Of a stretch of DNA of 64,000 bases, positions 16,351-24,681 are shown one piece after another. The DNA is taken from NCBI GenBank assembly GCA_900542035.1, contig UQMJ01000005.1, forward strand, positions 62,001 to 126,000. Direction: 5' to 3'. The stretch comes from an uncultured Clostridium sp. GTDB taxonomy: Bacteria > Bacillota > Clostridia > Lachnospirales > Lachnospiraceae. Both the position numbers and the translations under genes were made by a program. The notes under the pieces are model-generated. The model saw nothing but the letters and a program-made list of their open reading frames with translations, was not told where the DNA came from and did not search any database. Numbering within the stretch: the first letter of the stretch is position 1; the number at the start of each line of letters is the position of its first letter.

Positions 16351-17193
16351 ATGGAAAAAGCGATTAAACGATATTTTCCGATTTTTGTACTGCCGACATT
16401 GCTGGCGTTTACAATGGGATTTATCGCTCCATTTTTGGTAGGAGTTTATTTGTCATTCTGTAAATTTACCACAATCAATGATGCAGTATTTATCGGATTT
16501 TCGAATTATACAAAGATTTTTTCAGACGGAACCTTTGTACATTCCCTCTGGTATACGGCATTATTTACCATTGTCAGCGTGATTTTGATTAACTTTTTTG
16601 CATTTGCCGCCGCGCTGCTTTTAACCAGAAAGATTCGTGGAACGAACCTGTTCCGGACGGTATTTTTTATGCCGAATTTAATTGGCGGAATTATTTTGGG
16701 TTATATCTGGAACCTGCTGCTCAATGGTATTCTCCAGATTTTTGACAAGACCCTGACTTTTTCTTCCGTATATGGCTTCTGGGGGCTGGTCATTTTAATG
16801 TGCTGGCAGCAGATCGGTTATATGATGATTATTTATATTGCGGGAATCCAGAACATCCCTGGAGAATTAATCGAAGCAGCCAAGATTGACGGGGCAGATA
16901 AGTGGGCGCTGTTAAAAAACGTTACCATTCCAATGGTTATGCCGTCCATTACGGTATGTACCTTTTTGACCTTAACAAATGGCTTCAAGCTGTTTGACCA
17001 GAACCTGGCTCTTACCAACGGAGAACCGTCTAATATGTCAGAAATGCTGGCCTTGAATATTTTTAATACGTTTTACGGCCGTACCGGATGGGAAGGCGTG
17101 GGGCAGGCAAAAGCAGTGGTATTTTTCCTGCTGGTAGCAGTGATTGCCGTGGCCCAGAACAGGCTGACAAGAAGGAAGGAGGTTCAGCAGTAA
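16351..17193 (+). CDS. Sugar ABC transporter permease (MalF type)
   Basis: A 280-residue inner-membrane permease with six predicted membrane segments. The EAA loop that contacts the ATPase is EAAKIDGADKWALLKNVTIP. ATG 16351 is chosen because GAGG lies 7 bases upstream and the product then starts with a short charged cytoplasmic tail before the first membrane helix. A TTG at 16330 is less likely. It is short for MalF and resembles the UgpA/MsmF class. The partner permease gene begins 1 base after this stop, so translation is probably coupled. Confidence 0.9.
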   Translation: MEKAIKRYFPIFVLPTLLAFTMGFIAPFLVGVYLSFCKFTTINDAVFIGFSNYTKIFSDGTFVHSLWYTALFTIVSVILINFFAFAAALLLTRKIRGTNLFRTVFFMPNLIGGIILGYIWNLLLNGILQIFDKTLTFSSVYGFWGLVILMCWQQIGYMMIIYIAGIQNIPGELIEAAKIDGADKWALLKNVTIPMVMPSITVCTFLTLTNGFKLFDQNLALTNGEPSNMSEMLALNIFNTFYGRTGWEGVGQAKAVVFFLLVAVIAVAQNRLTRRKEVQQ

Positions 17194-17194
17194 T

Positions 17195-18034
17195 ATGGCA
17201 GAAAAGAAAAAAAACACGGATAGATTTTTGACAATCGTATTTTCCATTATTTCTGTAATTTACCTGATCCCAATTGCGCTGGTGGTACTGAATTCGTTTA
17301 AGAAAAAGGCTTATATCAGCCGTTATCCTTTTAAAATCCCGACAGGGAAGATGTTTGTAGGGCTGGATAACTATATAAATGGTATTAAAAAGACCGGATT
17401 TTTTGAGGCGTTTGGCTGGACCTTATTTATTACGGTTGCATCGGTAGCGGTAATTATTTTGTGCACTTCTATGTGTGCCTGGTACATCAGCCGCGTAAAA
17501 AATGCAGTGACTTCCACCATTTATTACTTGTGTCTTTTTTCCATGATTGTGCCATTCCAGATGGTAATGTTTCCGCTGTCCAAAATTGCAGATATGCTGG
17601 GGCTGACTACTCCCTGGGGGCTGGTAGTCGTCTATCTGGGATTTGGCGCCGGACTTTCGGTTTTTATGTTTACCGGATTTGTAAAATCAATTCCGCTGGA
17701 GATAGAAGAAGCAGCCATGATGGACGGATGTACGCCGGTACACACCTTTTTTAAAGTAGTGCTTCCGATTATGAAGCCTACCTGTGTAACCGTAGCTATT
17801 TTACAGGCAATGTGGATCTGGAATGATTATCTGCTTCCGTATCTGATTCTGGATATGACAAAGTACAAGACGATTTCGATTGCAGTCCAGTATTTAAGAG
17901 GCGGTTATGGATCCATTGATATGGGCGCTATGATGGGCGTTCTGGTATTGGCAATTATTCCAATCGTGGTATTTTATCTCTCCTGCCAGAAATACATTAT
18001 TGAGGGCGTTGTGGCAGGCGCAGTAAAAGGTTAA
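17195..18034 (+). CDS. Sugar ABC transporter permease (MalG type)
   Basis: A 279-residue second permease of the importer with six membrane segments. The EAA loop is EEAAMMDGCTPVHTFFKVVLP, and LNSFK plus the periplasmic insert after helix 1 are typical of the MalG/UgpE group. AGGAGG (inside the end of the upstream gene) precedes ATG 17195. The malQ gene follows after 15 bases, placing transport and intracellular glucan processing in one operon. Confidence 0.9.
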   Translation: MAEKKKNTDRFLTIVFSIISVIYLIPIALVVLNSFKKKAYISRYPFKIPTGKMFVGLDNYINGIKKTGFFEAFGWTLFITVASVAVIILCTSMCAWYISRVKNAVTSTIYYLCLFSMIVPFQMVMFPLSKIADMLGLTTPWGLVVVYLGFGAGLSVFMFTGFVKSIPLEIEEAAMMDGCTPVHTFFKVVLPIMKPTCVTVAILQAMWIWNDYLLPYLILDMTKYKTISIAVQYLRGGYGSIDMGAMMGVLVLAIIPIVVFYLSCQKYIIEGVVAGAVKG

Positions 18035-18049
18035 AGGAGATGAAGCGTG

Positions 18050-19540
18050 ATGCGCAAGGCAGGGATACTGCTTCCGGTTTCCAGTCTTCCTTCCCCGTAC
18101 GGAATCGGAACATTTTCCAAGGAGGCATACGAATTTGTAGACTTATTAAAGGAAGCGGGACAAAGCTGCTGGCAGATTCTTCCGATGGGACCGACAGGAT
18201 ATGGGGACTCTCCTTACCAGTCGTTTTCTGCATTTGCAGGTAATCCCTATTTGATTGATTTAGAGCAGCTGATCCAGGACGGACTGTTAACCAGAGAAGA
18301 ATGCGGACAGGAAGATTTTGGAAGGGACGAGAGCCGGATTGACTATGGAAAATTATATTCTGCCCGTCCAAAGATCCTTCATAAAGCATTTGAAAGATGG
18401 AAGTCTGCCTATAAGGATCCGGACGCGATAAAAGAATGTCTGGAGGCAGAACTGGAAGAGGAAACCAGGGAATATTGCCTGTATATGGCAATCAAACACC
18501 ATTTTGGAGAAAAAAGCTGGATTCAGTGGGACGAAGACATTAGGAGGAGAAAGCCGGAGGCGGTAAAATTTTATGAACAGGAGCTGGAAGAAGAAATCCT
18601 GTTTTATGAATTCCAGCAGACGGTGTTTCAAAAGCAGTGGAAGGCGTTAAAAGAATATGCCCACAGCCAGGGGATTTCCATTATTGGAGACATTCCGATC
18701 TATGCGGCTTTTGACAGCGCAGACGCATGGGCGCATCCGGAACTGTTCCAGTTTGACGAAAACAATCTTCCTTCAGCAGTAGCCGGATGTCCGCCGGATG
18801 GCTTTTCCGCAGACGGACAGCTGTGGGGCAACCCGCTGTACCGGTGGGATTATCAGAAAGCGACTGGATATGCCTGGTGGATGCGCCGGATGGCGTACTG
18901 TTTCCAGATGTATGATGTGGTTCGGGTTGACCATTTCAGAGGATTTGATGAATACTATTCCATTCCGGCAGGGGAACAGACTGCGGTACATGGCCATTGG
19001 GAAAAGGGGCCAGGAATTGCCTTGTTCCAGAAAATGCAGGAGAAGTTTGGAAATGTAAACATCATTGCAGAGGATTTGGGATTTGTGACAGACAGCGTAC
19101 AGAAACTGGTAAAAGATACAGGATTTCCCAGCATGAAGGTATTGCAGTTTGCCTTTGATTCCAGGGAAGAAAGCAATTATCTGCCCCATTGTTATCCTCA
19201 TAACTGTGTGGTGTATACGGGAACCCATGATAACGATACGATTCGGGGATGGTATGAATCCTTAAAACCGGCGGACAAACAGATGGCAGTCCGTTATATG
19301 AACAGCAAAAGAACGCCGGAATCAGAGATTCACTGGGACTTTATCCGGCTGGCCCTGGCAAGTGTGGCAGATCTGGCAGTCATTCCCCTTCAGGATTATC
19401 TGGGACTTGGGAGCGAGGCAAGGCTCAACACCCCTTCAACCCTGGGCAGCAACTGGACATGGCGGATGAAAAAAGATGCATTTACTCCGGATATCAGGGA
19501 AAAGTGCCGGAGCATGGCGCAGCTATATGGAAGAATCTGA
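18050..19540 (+). CDS. malQ: 4-alpha-glucanotransferase (amylomaltase)
   Basis: A 496-residue GH77 enzyme that transfers alpha-1,4-glucan segments between maltodextrins and releases glucose. Visible landmarks are MRKAGILLPVSSLPSPYGIG at the N-terminus, WQILPMGPTGYGDSPYQS, the nucleophile strand VVRVDHFRGFDEYYSIP, the acid/base EDLGF and the third carboxylate in YTGTHDNDTIRGW. AAAGGAGA lies 9 bases before ATG 18050; a GTG at 18047 is equally well placed. It is downstream of the ABC importer genes, so it probably acts on the imported oligosaccharide. The next promoter starts 2 bases after the stop codon. Confidence 0.95.
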   Translation: MRKAGILLPVSSLPSPYGIGTFSKEAYEFVDLLKEAGQSCWQILPMGPTGYGDSPYQSFSAFAGNPYLIDLEQLIQDGLLTREECGQEDFGRDESRIDYGKLYSARPKILHKAFERWKSAYKDPDAIKECLEAELEEETREYCLYMAIKHHFGEKSWIQWDEDIRRRKPEAVKFYEQELEEEILFYEFQQTVFQKQWKALKEYAHSQGISIIGDIPIYAAFDSADAWAHPELFQFDENNLPSAVAGCPPDGFSADGQLWGNPLYRWDYQKATGYAWWMRRMAYCFQMYDVVRVDHFRGFDEYYSIPAGEQTAVHGHWEKGPGIALFQKMQEKFGNVNIIAEDLGFVTDSVQKLVKDTGFPSMKVLQFAFDSREESNYLPHCYPHNCVVYTGTHDNDTIRGWYESLKPADKQMAVRYMNSKRTPESEIHWDFIRLALASVADLAVIPLQDYLGLGSEARLNTPSTLGSNWTWRMKKDAFTPDIREKCRSMAQLYGRI

Positions 19541-19541
19541 G

Positions 19542-19570
19542 TTGACAATCAGTTCCTGAGCAGTTAGTAT
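19542..19570 (+). promoter_or_regulatory. Promoter of the LacI-family regulator gene
   Basis: TTGACA (19542-19547), a 17-base spacer and TAGTAT (19565-19570), directly behind the malQ stop. No AACGTT operator is seen here. Confidence 0.75.
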
Positions 19571-19597
19571 AGCAGGAAAAAGAAAAGGGGACAAGGA

Positions 19598-20638
19598 ATG
19601 GATACGCTTAATATAAAAGATATTGCAAAAATATGCGGCGTTGGAGTCAGCACAGTGTCCAGGGCAATTAACAACCATCCTGACATCAATGAGGAAACGA
19701 AAAAGAAGATTCTGGAAGTAATCAGGGAAAACAATTATATTCCCAACAACAGCGCCAGAAATTTAAAACGCTCGTTTTCCAAGACCATTGCGGTTTTAAT
19801 AAAAGGAATTGACAATCCGTTTTTCTATAGTATGATCCGGATTTTTGAAGAAGAAATCCAGAAAAAAAGGTATTCGTTTCTGCTTCACAGAGTAGAAGAG
19901 GCAGAAGACGAGGTTGATGTAGCCATTGAACTGATCAAGGAAAAACGGCTGAAAGGAATTATTTTTCTTGGAGGTCATTTCTGTCAGAATCAGGAGAAGC
20001 TGGAACAACTGGACATCCCATTTGTGTTAAGTACGGTAGCAAATACGGATACCTTGCAGAACTCCTTTTTCTCCTGTGTTTCAGTAGATGATTTTCAGGA
20101 AAGCTACAAAATGGTAGAATATTTATGCCGAAAGGGCCACCGCCGCATCGGGATTCTGGCGGCAACCCCTCAGGATGAGAGCATTGGGCGTCTCCGTCTG
20201 GAAGGGTATCGGAAGGCTTTGGCTGATTATGGCATTGACCCAGAGCCATCCTGGTGTTTTTACAGTCCGGAAAATATGAACTGGTATACGATGGCAAACG
20301 GATATGGATTAATGAAAAAACTGATGGCTTCCGGAGAAAAACTGACGGCAGTATTTGCAATTTCGGACAGTCTTGCCATTGGAGCCTGCAAAGCAGTATT
20401 TGATGCAGGAAAATCAGTGCCGGAAGATTATTCCATTGCAGGGTTTGACGGGCTGGATATGGCGCATTATTATAATCCGGCCATTACCACCATCCATCAG
20501 CCTGTGGAAGAAATGGCGTATGAGACGCTCCGGATTCTGTTTGATCAGATCCGCAGCAAAGCTTCGGAGAAGAAAAACCAGCAGAAAATTTTTCAGGCAA
20601 GGCTGGTAGAGGGGCAGTCAACGAGGGAACTCAAATAA
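19598..20638 (+). CDS. LacI-family transcriptional regulator of the sugar operon
   Basis: A 346-residue regulator. The N-terminal HTH is NIKDIAKICGVGVSTVSRAI followed by the hinge-helix region NNSARNLKRS. A periplasmic-binding-like sensor domain covers about 60-340 (IAVLIKGIDNPFF; FAISDSLAIGACKA; YSIAGFDGLDMAHY). It has its own promoter. Position suggests that it binds the AACGTT palindrome at 14756-14773 and releases it when a sugar derived from the imported glucan is present (inference). A clear terminator follows. Confidence 0.92.
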   Translation: MDTLNIKDIAKICGVGVSTVSRAINNHPDINEETKKKILEVIRENNYIPNNSARNLKRSFSKTIAVLIKGIDNPFFYSMIRIFEEEIQKKRYSFLLHRVEEAEDEVDVAIELIKEKRLKGIIFLGGHFCQNQEKLEQLDIPFVLSTVANTDTLQNSFFSCVSVDDFQESYKMVEYLCRKGHRRIGILAATPQDESIGRLRLEGYRKALADYGIDPEPSWCFYSPENMNWYTMANGYGLMKKLMASGEKLTAVFAISDSLAIGACKAVFDAGKSVPEDYSIAGFDGLDMAHYYNPAITTIHQPVEEMAYETLRILFDQIRSKASEKKNQQKIFQARLVEGQSTRELK

Positions 20639-20650
20639 TATCAATTTTAG

Positions 20651-20690
20651 AAAAGAGTGAATTCACGAACGTGGATTCGCTCTTTTTTTT
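20651..20690 (+). terminator. Rho-independent terminator of the LacI gene
   Basis: GAGTGAATTCAC (20655-20666) pairs with GTGGATTCGCTC (20671-20682; two G-T pairs) around GAAC, followed by eight T. Confidence 0.9.
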
Positions 20691-20701
20691 ATAAAAACAG
20701 G

Positions 20702-20730
20702 TTGACAAATGGAAAAACTATGTGTATAAC
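20702..20730 (+). promoter_or_regulatory. Promoter of the GntR-ABC operon
   Basis: TTGACA (20702-20707), a 17-base spacer and TATAAC (20725-20730). Confidence 0.88.
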
Positions 20731-20750
20731 TGTATTAAGACATTAATACA
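20731..20750 (+). promoter_or_regulatory. Perfect 20-bp palindromic operator at the GntR-ABC promoter
   Basis: TGTATTAAGACATTAATACA has perfect 8-bp arms around GACA. It abuts the -10 and covers the predicted start site. This is where a YtrA-subfamily regulator would autorepress; the cognate regulator is the next gene. Confidence 0.8.
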
Positions 20751-20777
20751 ATAATACAATTGAACAAGGAGAACACA

Positions 20778-21146
20778 ATGGAGTGGAAGATTGCAGAGGA
20801 CCGGCCAATCTGGATCCAGCTGTCCGAACAGCTGACCGCCCAGATTGCATCCGGAGTGTATCAGCCAGGGCAGAGACTTCCGTCGGTCAGGGAATTTGCC
20901 GCAGACGCAGGGGTAAATCCCAATACCATGCAGCGGGCTCTTACAGACCTGGAGAGCAAAGGACTAATTATTACCAATCGGACAGCAGGAAGGAGCGTAA
21001 CCCAGGATATGGAAACGATTAAACAATTGAGAACCGATCGGGCGATGGAACAGGTGCGGCAGTTTCTTGCACAGATGAGCGAGCTTGGTTATACAAAAGA
21101 AGAGATCGGAATGGTGCTGACACAGGCGCTGAAGGAGGAAGTGTAG
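20778..21146 (+). CDS. GntR-family regulator, YtrA-like
   Basis: A 122-residue regulator. The winged helix is visible as PIWIQLSEQLTAQIASGVYQ, GQRLPSVREFAADAGVNPNT and MQRALTDLESKGLI. The C-terminal part is only a short helical dimerisation region, which defines the YtrA subfamily that controls adjacent ABC exporters. ATG 20778 follows AAGGAG (20766-20771); the upstream TTG at 20760 precedes that site. The ABC genes follow directly. By analogy with ytr operons it may respond to cell-envelope stress or antibiotics; the signal here is unknown. Confidence 0.92.
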   Translation: MEWKIAEDRPIWIQLSEQLTAQIASGVYQPGQRLPSVREFAADAGVNPNTMQRALTDLESKGLIITNRTAGRSVTQDMETIKQLRTDRAMEQVRQFLAQMSELGYTKEEIGMVLTQALKEEV

Positions 21147-21149
21147 AAT

Positions 21150-21884
21150 ATGGGTGAAGAATTATTGGTATGCAGCAATCTGACAAAGCGGTTTGGACGC
21201 AAAGAAGTCTTAAAGGATGTGGCGCTTTGCTTGGAGAGCGGAAAAATCATTGGCCTTTTAGGGCCTAACGGTTCCGGAAAGACAACGTTAATTAAGCTGA
21301 TGAACGGCCTTTTACAGCCGGACGGCGGAACGGTCCGGATAGGAGGAAATAAGCCAGGAGTCTCCAGCAAAGCTATGATTTCTTATCTTCCAGATAAAAT
21401 GTATTTTGCAGACTGGATGCGGGTAAAAGATATTGTAAAAATGTTTGAGGACTTTTATCCGGACTTCCGCAAAGATACTGCATTAGATATGCTGGGACGG
21501 CTGGATATCAGCCTGGATGACAGAATGAAAACCCTGTCGAAAGGAACGAAAGAAAAGGTACAGCTGGTGCTGGTAATGAGCAGAAATGCAAAGCTTTATA
21601 TATTAGACGAGCCGATTGGAGGCGTAGATCCGGCGGCCAGAGACTTTATCCTTCATACGATTTTAAGCAACTATTCGGAAAACGCGTCGGTTCTGATTTC
21701 CACCCATCTGATTGCCGACGTGGAAAAAGTGCTGGATGAGGTGATTTTCTTAAAGGATGGGCGTGTGGTGCGCCAGGACAGCGTGGATCGCATCAGGGAA
21801 ACCGAAGGACTTTCTGTGGATCAGCTGTTCCGCCGGATTTTTGCAGTGCCGGAAGCTGGTTACCATCAGGCAGAGGCACAATAA
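21150..21884 (+). CDS. ABC transporter ATP-binding protein (YtrB-like)
   Basis: A 244-residue ATPase. Walker A is GPNGSGKTT and Walker B is LYILDEPIGGVDP, with the H-loop in ISTHLI. The signature motif is the relaxed LSKGTKEK in place of LSGGQ, as is common in export-type ATPases of the Ytr/Bcr-like class. The gene starts 3 bases after the regulator gene and is followed by a single membrane-protein gene. The partner has no extracellular binding protein, so export or envelope signalling is more likely than import. Confidence 0.92.
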   Translation: MGEELLVCSNLTKRFGRKEVLKDVALCLESGKIIGLLGPNGSGKTTLIKLMNGLLQPDGGTVRIGGNKPGVSSKAMISYLPDKMYFADWMRVKDIVKMFEDFYPDFRKDTALDMLGRLDISLDDRMKTLSKGTKEKVQLVLVMSRNAKLYILDEPIGGVDPAARDFILHTILSNYSENASVLISTHLIADVEKVLDEVIFLKDGRVVRQDSVDRIRETEGLSVDQLFRRIFAVPEAGYHQAEAQ

Positions 21885-21905
21885 ACAGGGACAGGAGGAC
21901 GAAAG

Positions 21906-22748
21906 ATGTTTAGAAAGTTAGTGAAATATGAATGGGCGGCTATGATCCGGAGTATGCTGCCGGTATATGCGGCTGTAATTGCGGTTTCGATCATTAATTC
22001 CCTGTTTATGAACGTGGGAATTGACAGCAAAAATCCCGTTTTCGGGTTGTGGAACTGGATTTGCTCATCATTTGGCGGAATTGCCATCTTCCTGTACGTT
22101 GCAGTAATGATGGCGCTGGGAGCCTTTACAGTGGTTGTTATAGTCCAGCGGTTTTATAAAGGGCTTTTAGGAGAAGAAGGGTATCTGATGTTTACTCTTC
22201 CGGTAAAGACCTGGCAGCTGGTATTTTCTAAGGCTCTGGTATCGTTTCTGATAGGAGTTTTGTCAGCGGCAGCGGCGGTTCTGTCTGTTGGAATTTTAAT
22301 GGGCGCCCAGTTCTTAGAGATTCTGTCCGCGCTTCCGTATACGCTTGGCTATCTTTATGAAACTGCCATGTCCTATGACAGGGTGTGGGTTATCCATACG
22401 ATATGTTTTATGCTGGAACTGCTGGCAACGCTGGTATTTGGCTGCTTTGCGTTTTTCTACCATGTGTATCTGGCTGTCAGCCTGGGACATCTGGCCAGAA
22501 AATATAAGGCGGCCCTGTCTGTAGCCTGGTACATTGGAATCAATGCCATTCTGGGATTTTTTACATTAAATCTTCTGGGAGCCATGGGAAGCATATGGAA
22601 TCTTCCGATTTCCATTTCTCTTCCGGAAAATGGATATTGGGAAATTCATGTTCTTGGTCTGGGGATGATGCTCAGTCAGGTCATTAAGACGGTTCTGTTC
22701 AGTATTGGAACCAATTATATTTTGAAAAATAAACTGAATCTGGAATAA
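21906..22748 (+). CDS. ABC transporter membrane subunit (ABC-2-like)
   Basis: A 280-residue integral membrane protein with about six membrane segments (near residues 15-35, 55-80, 105-130, 155-180, 195-225 and 240-265). The N-terminus MFRKLVKYEWAAMIRSMLPVY is the usual cytoplasmic lead-in of ABC-2-type permeases, and GEEGYLMFTLPVKTWQLVFSK is the conserved cytoplasmic loop after helix 2. A GGAGG site precedes ATG 21906. It is the last gene of the GntR-ATPase-permease operon. The substrate is unknown. Confidence 0.85.
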   Translation: MFRKLVKYEWAAMIRSMLPVYAAVIAVSIINSLFMNVGIDSKNPVFGLWNWICSSFGGIAIFLYVAVMMALGAFTVVVIVQRFYKGLLGEEGYLMFTLPVKTWQLVFSKALVSFLIGVLSAAAAVLSVGILMGAQFLEILSALPYTLGYLYETAMSYDRVWVIHTICFMLELLATLVFGCFAFFYHVYLAVSLGHLARKYKAALSVAWYIGINAILGFFTLNLLGAMGSIWNLPISISLPENGYWEIHVLGLGMMLSQVIKTVLFSIGTNYILKNKLNLE

Positions 22749-22780
22749 CTGGCGCCCCATATTTTTCACAAAAACGCACA

Positions 22781-22800
22781 TACTGATGGTTGAGTCAGTA
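22781..22800. repeat. Short inverted repeat upstream of the enolase gene
   Basis: TACTGA (22781-22786) and TCAGTA (22795-22800) with an 8-base spacer, 25 bases before the enolase start. It could be a binding site or a leader hairpin. No good promoter hexamers are seen next to it. Confidence 0.3.
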
Positions 22801-22825
22801 CTATCAGGAAAAGGAGGAACAACTG

Positions 22826-24094
22826 GTGAAATGTGAAAAATATGAGATTGTGTCAGTAAAGGGACGGGAAATTCTGGATTCCAGAGGAAATCCGACGGTA
22901 GAAGCAGAGGTAACGCTGGAGTGCGGGGCAAAAGGAAGGGCTTCTGTTCCTTCCGGCGCGTCTACAGGAACCTTTGAAGCAGCAGAACTCAGAGACAAGG
23001 ACAGCCGGTACCAGGGAAAAGGCGTTTTAAAAGCCGTGGGACACGTTAATACCGTGCTGGCAGAAGCCTTGCTGTTTGAAAATGCCCTGGATCAGAGACG
23101 GATTGATCAGATTTTAAGGGAGACAGACGGAACAGAAAATAAAGAAAAGCTGGGAGCCAATGGAATTTTGGCCGTATCGATAGCGGCTGCCAGAGCAGCA
23201 GCGGATAGCCTTGGTCTTCCCCTTTACCGGTATTTAGGAGGAATCAATGGATGCAGACTTCCAAGACCTATGATGAACATCTTAAATGGAGGAAAGCACG
23301 CAGACAATACCGTTGATCTTCAGGAGTTTATGATTGCGCCCTGGAAGGCCAAGTCTTTTTCAGAAGGTTTAAGAATCTGTACGGAAGTCTATCATACTTT
23401 GAAACGACTGCTGGTAAAAAAGGGATATTCTACCGGAGTAGGGGATGAAGGCGGATTTGCGCCGGATTTTCAGGATGCGGACCAGGTTCTGGCCTTTCTG
23501 ATGGAAGCAGTCATCCAGTCGGGATATCATCCAGGAGAAGATATCCGGTTTGCCTTAGACGCTGCATCATCCGAGCTTTATGACGAAGAAAGCGGATATT
23601 ACCTGTTTCCAGGAGAAAGCAGAATGAAGGGAAAGCAGGTACGCCGGTCTTCTTCAGAAATGGTTCAGTACTATAAAGAACTGACCGAACGGTATCCGAT
23701 TTTTTCCATTGAAGACGGACTTTGGGAAGAAGACTGGGAAGGCTGGAAAATGCTGACTTCTGCAATGGGATCCTCAGTACAGCTGGTGGGAGACGATTTA
23801 TTTGTGACCAATACCAGACGGCTGAAAAAGGGAATCGACCTGGGGATTGCCAATGCGATTTTAATTAAGGTAAACCAGATTGGGACTCTGACCGAAAGCC
23901 TGGACGCTGTACAGATGGCAAAGGAGGCTGGATATGCCGCTATTATTTCCCATCGCTCCGGAGAAACCGAAGATCCGATGATTGCGGATCTGGCAGTCGG
24001 GCTGAATGCAGGACAGATTAAAACCGGAGCACCGTGCCGTTCGGATCGGGTGGCAAAATACAATCAGCTTTTGCGGATTGAAGAGGAATTATAG
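22826..24094 (+). CDS. eno: Enolase (divergent)
   Basis: 422 residues, normal for enolase (2-phosphoglycerate to phosphoenolpyruvate). GTG 22826 is chosen because AGGAGG (22812-22817) lies 8 bases upstream and the product starts with the usual strand and loop (KGREILDSRGNPT). Conserved elements are SGASTGTFEAAELRD, NILNGGKHADN, STGVGDEGGFAPD (catalytic Glu loop), FSIEDGL and LVGDDLFVTN (Mg2+ ligands), KVNQIGTL (catalytic Lys) and IISHRSGETED. Several blocks differ from typical Firmicutes enolase: FALDAASSELYD in place of the usual DVAASEFYD strand, and MIAPWKAKSFSEGLRI. It may be a second, specialised copy; the usual gpm/tpi/pgk neighbours are absent. Confidence 0.93.
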   Translation: MKCEKYEIVSVKGREILDSRGNPTVEAEVTLECGAKGRASVPSGASTGTFEAAELRDKDSRYQGKGVLKAVGHVNTVLAEALLFENALDQRRIDQILRETDGTENKEKLGANGILAVSIAAARAAADSLGLPLYRYLGGINGCRLPRPMMNILNGGKHADNTVDLQEFMIAPWKAKSFSEGLRICTEVYHTLKRLLVKKGYSTGVGDEGGFAPDFQDADQVLAFLMEAVIQSGYHPGEDIRFALDAASSELYDEESGYYLFPGESRMKGKQVRRSSSEMVQYYKELTERYPIFSIEDGLWEEDWEGWKMLTSAMGSSVQLVGDDLFVTNTRRLKKGIDLGIANAILIKVNQIGTLTESLDAVQMAKEAGYAAIISHRSGETEDPMIADLAVGLNAGQIKTGAPCRSDRVAKYNQLLRIEEEL

Positions 24095-24134
24095 GCTTTT
24101 TTTAGGTACAAAGCGCAGGAACGGGTCTCAAACA

Positions 24135-24163
24135 TTGACAAATTCGTGACATAGACTTATAAT
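24135..24163 (+). promoter_or_regulatory. Consensus promoter of the DUF6465 gene
   Basis: TTGACA (24135-24140), a 17-base spacer and TATAAT (24158-24163): a perfect sigma-A match, predicting strong expression. Confidence 0.92.
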
Positions 24164-24247
24164 CCAGTAATGACGATGACATCTAAAGCGAATACTTGTA
24201 AGTAAGTTATAATAAAAATGTATAAAATCAAGAGGAGGATAAGGATT

Positions 24248-24604
24248 ATGGCAGCATCCAGAAAAACAACGAAGACAACTGCAGCAGCGAAACCTGTCAA
24301 AGAAGAGACAAAAGCAGTTGAGGTAAAAGCCGCTGCTCCTGCAGCAGAGGAAGCAAAAAAGGCGGTAAAGCCAGCAGCTAAGAAGCCGGCAGCAAAGAAA
24401 GAAACAAAAGCAACGGTTGTATTCCAGTACGCTGGCAAAGAAGTTGTAGCAAAAGAAGTGCTGGCAAAGGCTGAGGCAGCTTATGCAGAAACCCACAAAG
24501 GGACTGAGATTGAAAGCATCGAACTGTACATTGTAGCAGAAGAAAATATGGCTTACTATGTAGTAAACGGCGATGCAAATCCAGAGTTTAAGGTTGAGCT
24601 GTAA
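24248..24604 (+). CDS. DUF6465-family protein with Lys/Ala-rich tail
   Basis: A 118-residue protein starting at ATG 24248, with AGGAGG (24232-24237) upstream. Residues 1-60 are a low-complexity Ala/Lys/Glu stretch (KPAAKKPAAKK-like repeats, similar to histone-H1-like or ribosomal tails). Residues 62-118 form a compact domain (TVVFQYAGKEVVAKEVLAKA ... IELYIVAEENMAYYVVNGD). I recall this as a DUF6465 protein of unknown role, common in clostridia. The basic tail suggests nucleic-acid or ribosome contact, which is inference. The consensus promoter and a private terminator make it a monocistronic, probably abundant protein. Confidence 0.75.
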   Translation: MAASRKTTKTTAAAKPVKEETKAVEVKAAAPAAEEAKKAVKPAAKKPAAKKETKATVVFQYAGKEVVAKEVLAKAEAAYAETHKGTEIESIELYIVAEENMAYYVVNGDANPEFKVEL

Positions 24605-24622
24605 GTAACGCAGCTTAGATCG

Positions 24623-24667
24623 GCTGTTGCAAGATGAAAGCGGTTCATTTTGCGGCAGCTTTTTTTA
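24623..24667 (+). terminator. Terminator of the DUF6465 gene
   Basis: GCTGTTGCAA (24623-24632) pairs with TTGCGGCAGC (24650-24659; two G-T pairs), followed by eight T. It lies upstream of the next gene's ribosome binding site, which rules out a start for that gene at 24634. Confidence 0.85.
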
Positions 24668-24681
24668 TAGGAGAGAGACAG

